Source of the DNA: Eurosta solidaginis
Taxonomy: Eukaryota; Arthropoda; Insecta; Diptera; Tephritidae
NCBI RefSeq assembly: GCF_040869045.1
Contig: NC_090319.1
Coordinates: 361,849,739-361,913,738 of the forward strand
Length of the DNA stretch: 64,000 nucleotides
Direction: 5' to 3'
The notes below the pieces were generated by a model that was not told the DNA's origin, searched no databases, and saw only the letters and a list, made by a program, of their open reading frames with translations. Both the position numbers and the translations under genes were made by a program. Shown here in pieces: positions 22,275 through 32,937 of this stretch. Every line of letters begins with the position of its first letter. Within the stretch, counting starts at the first letter, position 1.

Positions 22275-22562
22275 TCTTAATATATGAAGGGCTTAGAACC
22301 GAAAGGATCTAAGTTACATCGACGTTGAATTGAGATAATTAAGCTTAATGTAAATTACATATTGTAAATGCTGGGTAAATTCGTTTGAAATGATTCCTGT
22401 CTAAATGAATGCAGGTTAGTCAAATAATAAAAATAACTGTAAATTTCCAAAAATTATTGCAAACATTTCCAAAAATTATTGCAATAAAATTTCGAGCGTT
22501 GATTGCTCGGCCAAAAGAACATGCAGAATTTATTCAAGTATGCAGTTTTGTAGCCCGTTTAA
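22275..22562 (+). mobile_element. Foldback element FB3, left arm
   Basis: Outer block TATATGAAGGGCTTAGAACC plus AAAGGATCTAAGTTACAT is inverted at 25810-25855. The inner block (22450-22560) with GCGTTGATTGCTCGGCCAAA and GCAGTTTTGTAGCCCGTTTA is one unit of the 192-bp repeat that continues at 24766. HINE-A copy 6 interrupts the arm. Confidence 0.75.
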
Positions 22563-24765
22563 TTATACTCAGTTGAGCAGAGCTCACAGAGTATATTAAC
22601 TTTGTTTGGATAACGGTTGGTTGTACAGGTATAAAGGAATCGAGATAGATATAGACTTCCATATTTCAAAATCATCAGTATCAAAAAAAAATTCGATTGA
22701 GTCATGTCCGTCCGTCTGTCCGTTAACACGATAACTTGAGTAAATTTTGAGGTATCTTGCTGAAATTTGGTGTGTAGATTCCTGGGCACTCATCTCAGAT
22801 CACTATTTAAAATGAACGATATCGGACAATAACCACGCCCACTTTTTCGATATCGAAAATTTCGAAAAATCGAAAAAGTGCGATAATTCATTACCAAATA
22901 CGGATTAAGCGATGAAACTTGGTAGGTGAGTTGAGCTTGTGACGCAGAATAGAAAACTAGTAAAATTTTGGACAATGGGCGTGGCACCGCCCACTTTTAA
23001 AAGAAGGTAATTTAAAAGTTTTGCAAGCTGTAATTTGGCAGTCGTTGAAGATATCATGATGAAATTTGGAAGGAACGTTACTTTTATTACTATATGTCTG
23101 CTTAATAAAAATTAGCATAATCGGAGAACGACCACGCCCACATTTTAAAAAAAATTATTTAAATTCAAATTTTAAAAGAAAAGTTAATAACTTTACAGTA
23201 TATAAGTAAATTATGCCAACATTCAACTCCAGTAGTGTTATGTTGCAACAAAATACAAAAATAAAAGAAAATTTCAAAATGGGCGTGGCTCCGCCCTTTT
23301 TCATTTAATTTGTCTAGGATACTTTTAATGCCATAAGTCGAACAAAAATTTACCAATCCTTGTGAAATTTGGTAGAGGCTTAGATTCTAGGACGATAACT
23401 GTTTTTTGTGAAAAAGGGCGAAATCGGTTGAAACCACGCCCAGTTTTTATACACAGTCGACCGTCTGTCCTTCCGCTCGGCCGTTAACACGATAACTTGA
23501 GCAAAAATCGATATATCTTTACTAACCTCAGTTCACGTACTTATCTGAACTCACTTTGTATTGGTGTAAAAAATGGCCGAAATCCGACTATGACCACGCC
23601 CACTTTTTCGATATCGAAAATTACGAAAAATGAAAAAAATGCCATAATTATATACCAAATACGAAAAAAGGGATGAAACATGGTAATTGTATTGGTATAT
23701 TGACGCAAGATATAAATTTAGAAAAAAACTTGGTAAAATGGGTGTGACACCTACCATATTAAGTAGAAGAAAATGAAAAAGTTTTGCAGGGCGAAATCAA
23801 AAGCCCTTGGAAGGAATACTGCTCGTGGTATTACATATATAAATAAATTAGCAGTACCCGACAGATGGTGTTCTTGATCACCCTGGTCCACATTTTTGTC
23901 GATATCTCGAAAGCGCCGTCACATATACAACTAAGGCCCACTCCTTTTTAAAATCCTCATTAATACCTTTAATTTGATACCCATATCGTACAAACACATT
24001 ATAGAGTCACCCCTGGTTCACGTTTATGGCGATATCTCGAAAAGGCATCCACCTATAGAACTAATGCCCACTACCTTTTAAAATACTCATTAACACCTTT
24101 CATTTGATACCCATATTGTACAAACGCATTCTAGAGTCAACCCTGGTCCACGTTTATGGCGATATCTCGAAAAGGCGTCAACATATAGAACTAAGTCCCA
24201 CTCCTTTTTAAAATACTCTTTAACACCTTTCATTTGATACTCATATCGTACAAACAAATTCTAGAGTCACTCCTGGTCCACCTTTATGGCGATATCTCGA
24301 AAAGGCGTCCACATATAGAACTAAGGCCCACGCCCTCTTAAAATACGCATTAACACCTTTCATTTGAAACTCATATCATACAAACAAATTCTAGAGTACC
24401 CCCTGATCCATCTTTATGGCGATATCTTGAAAAGGCGTCCACCTGTAGAACTTAGGCCCACTCCCTTTTAAAATTATCATTAACACATTTCATTTGATAC
24501 CCATATCGTACAAACAAATTCTAGAGTCAGGCCTGGTTCACCTTTATGGCAATATCCCTAAATGACGTCCATCTATAGAAACATGGCCCACTTCCTCTAA
24601 AAATACTCTTTAATACATTCCATTTGATACACATGTCATAAAAACACATTCCAGGGTTACCCTATGTTCTTTTTACAACATGGTGATTTTCCCTTACTTT
24701 GTCTCCACAACTCTCAACTGAGTACGTAATGTTCGGTTACACCCGAACTTAGCCTTCCTTACTTG
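22563..24765 (+). mobile_element. HINE-A copy 6, insertion site resolved
   Basis: Plus-strand complete copy. Subterminal repeats are ACTCAGTTGAG (22566) and CTCAACTGAGT (24713-24723). The 3' hairpin GTTCGG-TTACAC-CCGAAC spans 24731-24748, followed 17 nt later by the terminus CTTACTTG. The element splits a 192-bp repeat whose intact neighbours read CCCGTTTAATTTTAGTATAA; left flank CCCGTTTAAT and right flank TTTTAGTATAA fit a simple insertion in the T-run with no duplicated target. The absence of target duplication, the T|T site, subterminal repeats and 3' hairpin match Helentron-type rolling-circle elements (family knowledge), not TIR transposons. Confidence 0.93.
23870..24715 (+). repeat. ~130-bp tandem array inside HINE-A copy 6
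   Basis: About seven monomers with the family boxes (for example TTTGATACCCATATCGTACA at about 23973). Confidence 0.88.
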
Positions 24766-25380
24766 TTTTAGTATAATAAAGTGCTAAACTTAAGTTCGTA
24801 GGAAGTCTCGCTGATTTTTGGCAATTTTTTTCTGGATCCAAGCGCACATAGACCCTTTTGGCTCCAAAAATTGTTGCAACAAAATTTCGAACGTTGATCG
24901 CTCGGCCAAAAGAACATACAGAATTTTTTCAAGTATGCAGTTTTGTAGCCTGTTTAATTTTAGTATAATAAAGTGCTAAACTTAAGTTCGTAGGAAGTCT
25001 CGCTGATTTTTGGCAATTTTTTTCTGGATCCAAGCGCACTTAGAACATTTTGGCACCAAAAATTGTTGCAATAAAATTTTGAACGTTGATTGCTCGGCCA
25101 AAAGAATATACAGAATTTTTTCAAGTGTGCAGTTTTGTAGCCCGTTTAATTTTAGTATAATAAAGTGCTAAACTTAAGTTCGTAGAAAGTCTCGCTGATT
25201 TTTGGCAATTTTTTTCTGGATACAAGCGCACTTAGACCCTTTTGGCTCCAAAAATCTTTGCAATAAAATTTCGAACGTTGATTGCTCGGCCAAAAGAACA
25301 TTTCAAATTTTTTCGAGTATGCAGTTTTGTAGCCCGTTTAATTTTAGTACAATAAAGTGCTAAAATTAAGTTAACGTCAG
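24766..25380 (+). repeat. Exact 192-bp tandem units of foldback FB3
   Basis: AGTATAATAAAGTGCTAAAC starts at 24770, 24962 and 25154, and a variant starts at 25346: three full units at a constant 192-bp spacing. Each has TCGTAGGAAGTCTCGCTGAT, TTTTTTTCTGGATCCAAGCG, CGAACGTTGATTGCTCGGCC and GCAGTTTTGTAGCCCGTTTA. The units are nearly identical, so expansion is recent relative to the rest of the arm. Confidence 0.93.
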
Positions 25381-25514
25381 TTTCATTTTATTTTATTTTG
25401 TCACTGCTATACGATGATGTATTTTCATGTAAGCTTGCTTTTACATAGTCAAGTATTGAACTCAAGTCTGTGGCACAAACGAGAGAGGGGAGAGGCTTCT
25501 TCACCTCTTTCAAA
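25381..25514. other. Central loop of foldback FB3
   Basis: Unique sequence between the last 192-bp unit and the inverted right arm. No coding potential seen. Confidence 0.55.
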
Positions 25515-25855
25515 TCAGCTAGACTTCCTACGAACTTAAGTTTAGCACTTTGTTATACTAAAATTAAACGGGCTACAAAACTGCATACTTGAAAAAATTC
25601 TGCTTATTCTTTTGGCCGAGCAATTAAATTTTATTGCATGGAGGAGCGCACTTAGATCCTTTTGGCTCCAATCATTAATGCAATAAAATTTAGTACGTTT
25701 TTGGCCTGGCAAATATATGGCACTAAAATGTCCAAAATGGCTTGGATCGCATTGCCAACAAATAGACACTATATTAAATATAAAAATATGGGTATAACTC
25801 AATATAAAAAAAAATGTCACTTAGATCCTTCTGGTCCTGAGCCCTTCATATAAAA
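25515..25855 (-). mobile_element. Foldback element FB3, right arm
   Basis: Inverted version of the 192-bp unit: CTTCCTACGAACTTAAGTTT, TATACTAAAATTAAACGGGC, then the outer block GGATCC-like AAGGAGCGCACTTAGATCC and GAGCCCTTCATATA at the end. It holds about one and a half diverged units against four on the left side. Confidence 0.75.
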
Positions 25856-26802
25856 AACACGTGTCACAACATTTTCGGGCGCGATGGACTCCTAAACTAC
25901 TTAACCGATTTTGAATTTTTTTTGTACCCCATGTGTAGTTTGATCTAACTTGAGAGATAGGATAGGTTATATCTCAGTTTATATTCGAAATATTTCTTTA
26001 TAGCAAATTTTTTATTTGTTTATACGTAATATGAAAATGTTACGTATACGCACCGGCACTCATGTTTTCAGGTGGTGCGGATATACTTCCGTGTAATTGC
26101 TTGGTGTTTAATGAAACAACCTACTTATCAATAAAAAATATTATAGCGAATGATATCAAGTATAGCACATCACCAGGCCTGCGAGAAGGTGATGGGAGGG
26201 GGGGGGGGGGGATTAGCCCCGAGCCCGGGTTTTCTGAGAGGGCCCGCGATTTAGAGGTTCTATGACATTTTTTTTAATTCAGGAGAATCTTTAGTTGTGT
26301 AGAGGGTAATTTTCATACCCCTGGGTGACTAGGGTCTCGAGAAATAGGCCAAAACGTGGGCCAGTGAGTGCCTAGACAGTGTTTGTACAATATGGATATC
26401 ATATGAAAGTTGTAGATGAGTGCTTTAGTACAGAGTAATATATTATCCAGAGACGGACTGGGACTGGGATTAGGACTATGACTTGGACTGAGACTCGGAG
26501 TGGGACTGGGGCTGGGACTGGAATAAAATACATACCACCCTCTGGGACAGGCAATAAGGGAGGCAGAAGAATGGAAGAAATTGAGAGAAGAGAAAAGAGA
26601 GAAGGAGATTGAGAAAGAGATAGAATGACACGAAGATGAAGATATGTGAAGCGAAAAAGACGGAGGGAGGAGTGAATAAAAGATTAGGAAAAAGTGAATA
26701 GGGGGGGGGGGGGGCGCAGAATCAGACGGAAAACACTTATTAAAATGTATGCAGATAGGCCAAATTTAGGGCAGGGCAACGTCTGCCGGGTCTTCTAGTA
26801 TA
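25848..26802 (+). mobile_element. Short non-autonomous Helitron candidate
   Basis: The 5' part reads ATAAAAAACACGTGTCACAA, then CGCGATGGACTCCTAAACTA and TTAACCGATTTTGAA, a lead-in I associate from memory with insect Helitrons. The 3' end has the hairpin GGCAG-GGCAACGT-CTGCC, then GGGTCTT and CTAG at 26799-26802 with a T following, the expected Helitron 3' context. The inside is low-complexity: a G-run at 26199-26210, a GGACTG-type repeat at 26450-26525, an AGAGAA-rich block at 26570-26660 and a second G-run at 26701-26714. No Rep/helicase is present. The 5' boundary is ambiguous because it abuts the FB3 arm. Confidence 0.55.
26450..26525. repeat. GGACTG-type hexanucleotide microsatellite
   Basis: About a dozen imperfect hexamers around GGACTG, GGGACT and GACTTG inside the Helitron candidate. 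Confidence 0.75.
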
Positions 26803-26885
26803 AATATAAATAACAATAATTATCATTAGAAAAAAATTATTGTTCTGGCCTTGAGCTCGCATCCAACCTTGAATCATTTATCAAT
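26803..26885. repeat. Dispersed repeat, inverted match to 13935-14015
   Basis: AATTATTGTTCTGGCCTTGAGCTCG is represented by TTATTGTTCTGGCCTTGAGC near 26845-26864; its complement lies at 13942-13970. It begins directly after the CTAG end of the Helitron candidate, so it is the flank into which that element went. Confidence 0.55.
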
Positions 26886-28108
26886 AGGCCTATAAAAATA
26901 AAAGCCACTGAAAGGAGTATTTTAAATATGTATTCCTTTGGACCAGGGTTGGGTTCAATAACTTCACGTATCAAGATAGTATGGAGCAATCCAGCTACAG
27001 GCAGCTGCTCCGTGGATGCAAATTTTATGGAAGGGATACGATTCCAGGCAAAGCAAAAATAAAAATTTTAGAATTCGGTAATTTGTCTAAATCTTACAAT
27101 TCGGTTAATAAACGAGACTTCGAAGATTCAAGGGAATACTGCTAAAGGGAAAAATGATCTGCTGCCTTAGGAAATAATACGCGGTAAAGCTAAGAACTTG
27201 TGCTACTAAGCCCACCGGTCCGTCGTGTGATGATTTGTTATGTACAAATTAAACTCATCCTTTTGAATAAAGTTAGGTCACCATAACCCCACCTTTCGAA
27301 TATGTGTATTTGTTCGTGGAGGTTTGTAATAGAATCGATCATACATAAGTAGATAAGAGTGATTACAACTGCTTGAAACTAAAAAAAATGAATCAGATAT
27401 TAGGTCTAATACCACACATAATAGGTCAATTGAAAATAATTAATCCTACCCGAAATGGATTAATCGGGAATAACTCTCTTAAGGAACTAGTCGCACATTT
27501 TCAGAATACGTTTTTTCTACTGTGCTTTTAACGTATGTATATATGTATGTCTGTTTTTATTTGTTTATTCATTTGGGCAGTTTATGCTTGAAGTCGGTTG
27601 GCAGTCACTGTTGTTGACTCTGGTGACTGTAATTAACAGATTTTTGTTGGTGTCACGTACTTGTTTAATATTTTTTCTTTTTCAGGCAGAGATCTACATA
27701 TATACATATATACATGGCGTGTGCTTGATTTCTGATTTTTTTTTATTGCAGTAAGACATTAAATATGTAAATCATAGCTCAAAGCTTAATTATGTCGAGA
27801 TTTGGGGTACTTTGGATTTGAGTTACAGCGAAAAAAAAAAGTCAACCAATGCATAGTTAAAAGCTCAGAGCATCGCAATTGACAGAGCTTTTCAGTATAA
27901 ATGCTACAACTTATATAAGTACATGTGTACATATACATATGCTTACCAATATATTGCGGTCCGATATTAAAAAACTTCCAATGTCGTCAATTGATTTTGA
28001 TGTCTGTCAAGCACCTTGCAGTTAATGCTTATAGCAAAACTTGCTTAATAAAAACTTGCTATCTATAGCAAACGTTATTAACGAGTTGCCGGTAATATGT
28101 CTAAGAGT
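26886..28108. other. Stretch without recognised features
   Basis: Looks like ordinary low-copy intergenic or intronic fly DNA with TATGTATATATG-type short runs near 27530-27550 and 27695-27715. No gene supported. The last eight bases (28101-28108, CTAAGAGT) would be the left target duplication of the following hAT, but no right partner was found. Confidence 0.4.
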
Positions 28109-29731
28109 CAGTGGCGTAGTAAGGGAGGGGGAAGGGCAAAGGGGCATCATGCCCCGGGCGCTACTTACTGGGGCGCCAAATGATTTGTATTTTTATTTAA
28201 GCTGATTTCTGGAAAATATTGGTTTCTGGAAAAAATTGTCTATACTTAAAAAATGCATGCATTTATCCGGAACACGGTCTACAAGTTGTGGAATAATTGA
28301 AATCATATATCCTTTTTTCTCACATGCAACATTACGAAGGGAAATATTAAAAATGCTTTAACAAAAACTGTCAAACGTGAATCTGAAACACGGTGGAGCG
28401 CCAGAATACAAGCGGTTAGCGTTATGGTCGATGGGATAGAGAATGTAGTAGAACACTTAGAAAAATTAGCAGAGGACACTAACACCACAAGTGACACCAG
28501 AAGCCAGGCGCATAGCCTCGAGAAATCTACGAAGGCGAACCCGAAGAATACTTCCGACGATCGGTTTATATACCGTTTAGGAATCATTTTCTGGAACAAC
28601 TTCAGTCACGATTTTTGAAGAATCGCAGTTTGCTCTCAAAAATTGAAAATATTTTGCCAAATAAATGCATAAATCTGAATGACGAACAAATACAGGAGTT
28701 CAAAATATGGAGGAAAAAAACAAAGAAGATTGGACATTATTCTGTAACTAAATATATAAAAAAAACTGTTTATATGAATTAAGCGAGAGTTGCTTTTATT
28801 GCTTTAAATGTATGAAAACATTTATTTGAAGCAATTTTTAATTTATGCCTTGTCGACTTGTCCGTCCTGATGTCACGTTGTTTACATTTTTCCCAAATTT
28901 ATTTATAGGTGCGCCCCTGCCAGAACCGAAGCAACAATTCTATTGCAAAATATACTAAATTTCAGTTTCATAACATTAGTTTATCTCTGGTACGAAATCT
29001 TATAGAGGATTGATCGTGTGCAGCTCAGTTTACAAGATCCGGGGATGAATTTTAGAGAAGCGCATCATGATCTTAAATAATTAGCGACTGAACTATCCGA
29101 AATTCGAGACACTTTCTGTGAAGAAGAAATAGAAAAAGCGAAGTCTGTTTGAGAAAAATGGCTAGCGACGTTGGTCTTTCCGACATAATGTGAAATTTCT
29201 TGCATTATGAAAAGTGTTCTCGATCGTGTCCAAGAAGAAATACGTATAACATTTACATGTATAAATGACCTTAATTATAAATTTGGATTTTTCTTAGACG
29301 TTTGTTAAACAATGACGATAAGGGCTTAGAAAAAATTTGAACTTGGGTGAATTTTATAATACAGATTTTGATGGAACAGAACTTTTTATGGAAATATGTG
29401 GCGGTAAAATATTACTTCGCAGTAGAAAAGAAATTGAACCTGAAACTCCGTTAGAATTACCTCCTTTTATAATCTCGTATGGAAAAGATGTTTGTCTAAA
29501 TTTGCGATTGGCACTTCAAATACTCTTGACTATCTCAGTATCAAATACTAGCTGCGAACGTTCATTCAGCAAATTAAAACTGATTTTGTCATATTTACGA
29601 TCAACGATGGGCAAGGTAGCCTAAGTGACCTGACCTTATTAAGTGTGGAAAAAGAAAAATTTGAAATGATAAATTTTGATCATATCATTGATATATTTTC
29701 TTCCTCAAAGGCGCGCAAAATTTGCACATAG
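28109..29731 (+). pseudogene. hAT transposase pseudogene, ZMYM1/DUF4371-like, scrambled
   Basis: Starts with a hAT-like end, CAGTGGCGTAGTAAGG, matching the CAGTGGCGTAGCTACC end of the hAT at 44155. Coding remnants in order: NALTKTVKRESETRWSAR and MVDGIENVVEHLEKLAED to QAHSL (28314-28520); EEYFRRSVYIPFRNHFLEQL and SRFLKNRSLLSKIEN (28535-28780); TEATILLQNILNFSF to VYLWYEIL and RDTFCEEEIEKAKS (28925-29150); and a C-terminal hAT dimerisation domain with VSNTSCERSFSKLKLILSYL (29337-29731). In intact relatives the VYLWYEIL block precedes the IPFxxHFLEQL block, so two pieces are transposed or come from different copies. A one-base loss near 29612 shifts the last part (SLSDLTLLSVEKEKFEMINF) into another frame. 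The N-terminal zinc-finger region and right end are missing. hAT transposases cut and paste DNA with 8-bp target duplications; this copy is dead. Confidence 0.85.
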
Positions 29732-29924
29732 ATATTAGTTAGTGTTACTAATGTATTCTAATCATATTATGTTATCATTTATATTCAATTAGCGGGACTT
29801 GCTCATATTGCACTATATAATTGTTTTGTTATTGATATTAGAGTAAAATTGCAAAGTTTACAAACGATGATGGTTACTAGGGTATGTTTCTGAATTTGAC
29901 TTCTTCATTAGTTAGCTTCTCAGG

Positions 29925-30010
29925 AGATGAGTATTGAACTCGAATCTCCAACTTTCATACCAGTGTAAAGACAGATGCCTTTAACCACTCAGCCATATGA
30001 ATGCCCCGCT
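29925..30010 (-). repeat. tRNA-like SINE head (minus strand)
   Basis: On the minus strand TGGCTGAGTGGTTAAAGG is a good A box and GATTCGAGTTC a fair B box about 40 nt downstream, spacing as in tRNA-derived RNA polymerase III promoters. The acceptor ends do not pair (GGGGCATTC against CTCATCTCC), so this is a SINE head rather than a functional tRNA gene. Only one copy is seen. Confidence 0.5.
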
Positions 30011-30227
30011 GCTCGCTTTGTAATTGGTGTCTAAGTATTGCCTTTTTGTTGCTATTCCTTTTATTCACCATTTAGATACATTCTAATTCTATATGCTATT
30101 TAATCCTAATGGTGTGGAATGTTCCATTTATGCCTTATGTGCTTCTGGGTAGCGGCAAATAAATATTAGTGTAACTCATCAAAACTCGCAAACTTATTTG
30201 AAAAATCGTTTCATTTTTAAGGTATCT

Positions 30228-31940
30228 ATGGTTACCACGGAATTTCGAGTTTGCAGATGACGTTGCAATTGTCATTAGTGGAAAGTGCCTTCCAACTATT
30301 AGTTCTTTGATGGATCGGGCGCTTCGGGATATTCATACCTGGGCATCTAATGTCGGGTTGAAAGTCAATGCGGAGAAGACGGATATGGTCTTGTTTACAA
30401 AGAGGTACAAGGTCCCAAATTGGAGCAGGCCTAAGTTAGGAGGGGTGACTTTACAGGAGAAACCTTGCACAAAATATCTAGGAATAATTCTATACAGTAA
30501 GCTGTCACGGAAGCTCAACGTGGAGGAGAGGGTAAAGAAGGCCTCAACGTCAATTTATGCATATAAGAGAATGCTGGGGTGTACGTGGGGCTTATCGCCC
30601 TCTCTTTCTCATTGGGTTTTTACAGCGATAGTAAGCCCTATTCTATACTGCGGAGTTCTTGTTTGGTAGAAAGCCACACAAAAAAAAAACATACCTCAAA
30701 AATTTTGGAGGGTGTATCCAGACTATCGATGCTTAGCATTCCAGGAGCCCTGAAAACAAAGCCCGACGGCTGCACTGTTGCTATTTTGCACATTCCACCT
30801 GTAGACCTGGTAGCAAAAAACATAACATTACCAACTGCAACCAGGCAGCTTGAGCGCCGACCATATGGCCATGGTAGTATAGCGTCATCAATCACAAGAC
30901 GAACAGATTACCTGATTCCCTATCTGCGCTTCGAGGGTGATCTTTAGGCCACAATAGAGGTGGACGATTGGCGCAAGGGTGCGCAAATGGCGGACGAGGC
31001 GATACACAGATGGTTCCAAAGTAGTGGAAGGGGTAGGGTCTGCGGTATACTGTGCTGATCCGGAAATAAACAGATCCTACAGGCTGCCGGATTACTGTAG
31101 CGTATTTCAAGCGGAAATAGTAGCCGTAACCAAAGCAGTAGAAACCCTGGAAAGAATAGCTTAAGCTGCAATCGTGTTAACTTTGATATTCACAGTCAAT
31201 CAGTAATTAAGGCAATAATCTCGCATAGCACAGCATCTAAATGCATGTTAGAGTGTAAGCAGTCCCTGGAGAGAATCGGGACAGGGAAAAGCATACATCT
31301 ATATTGGGTCCAGGGCATATGGGAATAGATGGCAATGGAAAATGGGAATGGATGAACTAGCTAAAAAGGGTACATCCTTTGAAGCTTGCTCCGTAGACGT
31401 CCCAATTAGACTGGGCGAAATTAAGCGAAGGCGAGAGGTGCGCATGATCGACCAAGCAGGAAACGCGTGGGTTCAAGAGGGGGGGGGGCTGCTGTCGAAG
31501 ATTATGTGTAGGTTTTACAACCTTAGACCAACAATTCATCATTAAAAGGAGAGAACTGTAGACTGATGACGGGCATTCTGACTGGACACTGCCGTCTGGC
31601 GTCACATGCCTTTAAATTAGGCTTGGCTAGTGATAGCAGATGTAGGAAGTGCGGGGTGGAGGAGGAAATGATCGAGCACGTTTTTTGCTCATGCCCTGCG
31701 CTTGCCAGGCTAAGACTCCAGCTATTAGGAGTGATACAGCTGTCAGATCTAGAAGCAGTAAGTGGCTTAAGTCCTAGGACGCTTCTAGTATTTGCCAGGA
31801 GGACGGAGTTATTTTATAACATAGATTCTGGTTTTTCATAGGGTTTTTCAGTTTGGTCGTTAAAACAAACTTCTGGTAACACTACGGACTCAATCAGTCT
31901 ATGTGAGGTCCTCATGGACCGGCCAGTTCAACCTAGCCTA
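30228..31940 (+). pseudogene. LINE ORF2 remnant with RT and RNase H (L1, LOA/I-like)
   Basis: Five-prime-truncated non-LTR retrotransposon. It starts inside the reverse transcriptase with the catalytic FADD (30250-30261) followed by VAIVISGK, then NAEKTDMVLFTKRYKVP and KYLGIILYSKL (to 30669), a frame-shifted thumb segment ILEGVSRLSMLSIPGALKT (30690-30947), an RNase H domain with YTDGSK and RLPDYCSVFQAEIVAV (30979-31164), an HxWVxGHMGxDGN-type tail (about 31295-31340), and a C-terminal zinc knuckle CRKCGVEEEMIEHVFCSC (31650-31695) ending at 31841. At least five frame breaks occur. The 3' UTR (31842-31940, GGGTTTTTCAGTTTGGTCGT) recurs at 53965-54034. RNase H places it with the I/LOA group; the exact clade is not certain. 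Confidence 0.87.
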
Positions 31941-32019
31941 TGCCTTCTTTTTTATTTTTTGGACCTTTTTCAAAAAAATTCACAAATAAAAGTATTGTTC
32001 GGACTTTTATTTTTTAAAC

Positions 32020-32690
32020 GGTAAGTGCGGCAAAGATCGAGATATTAAAAATACTCGTTCCTTTGGTTCGACTTGGATCATATTTGGAACAAATATTACA
32101 TATAGTCCGGTAGAGGTGACATCAAAATACTTTGGAGTTAGAGGACTTAGATTGTAACAAATTGTCGGGTAAGAGTACTTATAATAATGAGTCACTAATT
32201 GAACTAAATAGAATGAGAAGTAATAGGCAATTAAGACCAAAAACTTGAAAATAAAATAATTAAAAAATATTTTTAAGTTAAACGGTTTTACTGAAAAGAA
32301 TACTTACATTAAAAAATAATAATTCTTAAAGCTAGAAAATAATTAGGTAGGTCCTAGGTACTAGTCATCACACTCCTCATCTATCTAGGGCGTTGAGCAG
32401 ACTATTAAATATAAGGGTTTCACGCGTCAAATTTCTATTGATAGTCATAAGTAAGACCAACTGAACCTTAATCAGGTTATGCTACGGCTCACAATTTTAG
32501 AAACTTCACGCGCCCAACGCTTTTATTTAATTGTCTGATCAACGCCCTAGATTGACGAGGAGTGTGACGACTAGTACCTAGGAACTCCCAATTATTTCTG
32601 GCTGTTAGAATTATTATACTTATTGTAAATTTTATTTTCAGTAATAACGTTTAACTTAAAATTTTTTTGTATTGTTTTATTTAAGGACAA
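32020..32690. mobile_element. Foldback element FB2, compact copy of FB1
   Basis: Both arms meet here: left 32033-32396 and right 32538-32690, with mirrored words AGTTAAACGGTTTTACT / AGTAATAACGTTTAACTT and CCTAGGTACTAGTCATC / CGACTAGTACCTAGG and CTAGGGCGTTGA / CAACGCCCTAG. The ~140-bp centre carries ACCAACTGAACCTTAATCAG, also present in the centre of FB1. The right arm is shorter than the left. Confidence 0.75.
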
Positions 32691-32937
32691 ATTACAAGTC
32701 CGCCTATATAACTATGGAACTGATGATCTAATTGAAACGAATTTTTTACCAATAAATTCTTAAAAATGTCTATATGTTCAACCTTAGTGGTTATTTGAGA
32801 GTTTTTGTTTCTAATACCATACATTTTTCATGAAAAAACTAAAATCAACCGTCAAAGTGCTAAATCTAAACTTTTCCGTATTAAACTTGCACCTGCTTTT
32901 TGGCTGCAAAGTTTATTCCAATTGGGGTAAATAAAAA

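Noticed and set aside
26199..26210. Poly-G run as a sequencing artefact or vector
   Set aside because: It sits in a consistent element context, with a second G-run at 26701. I see no vector sequence. Its exact length should not be trusted.
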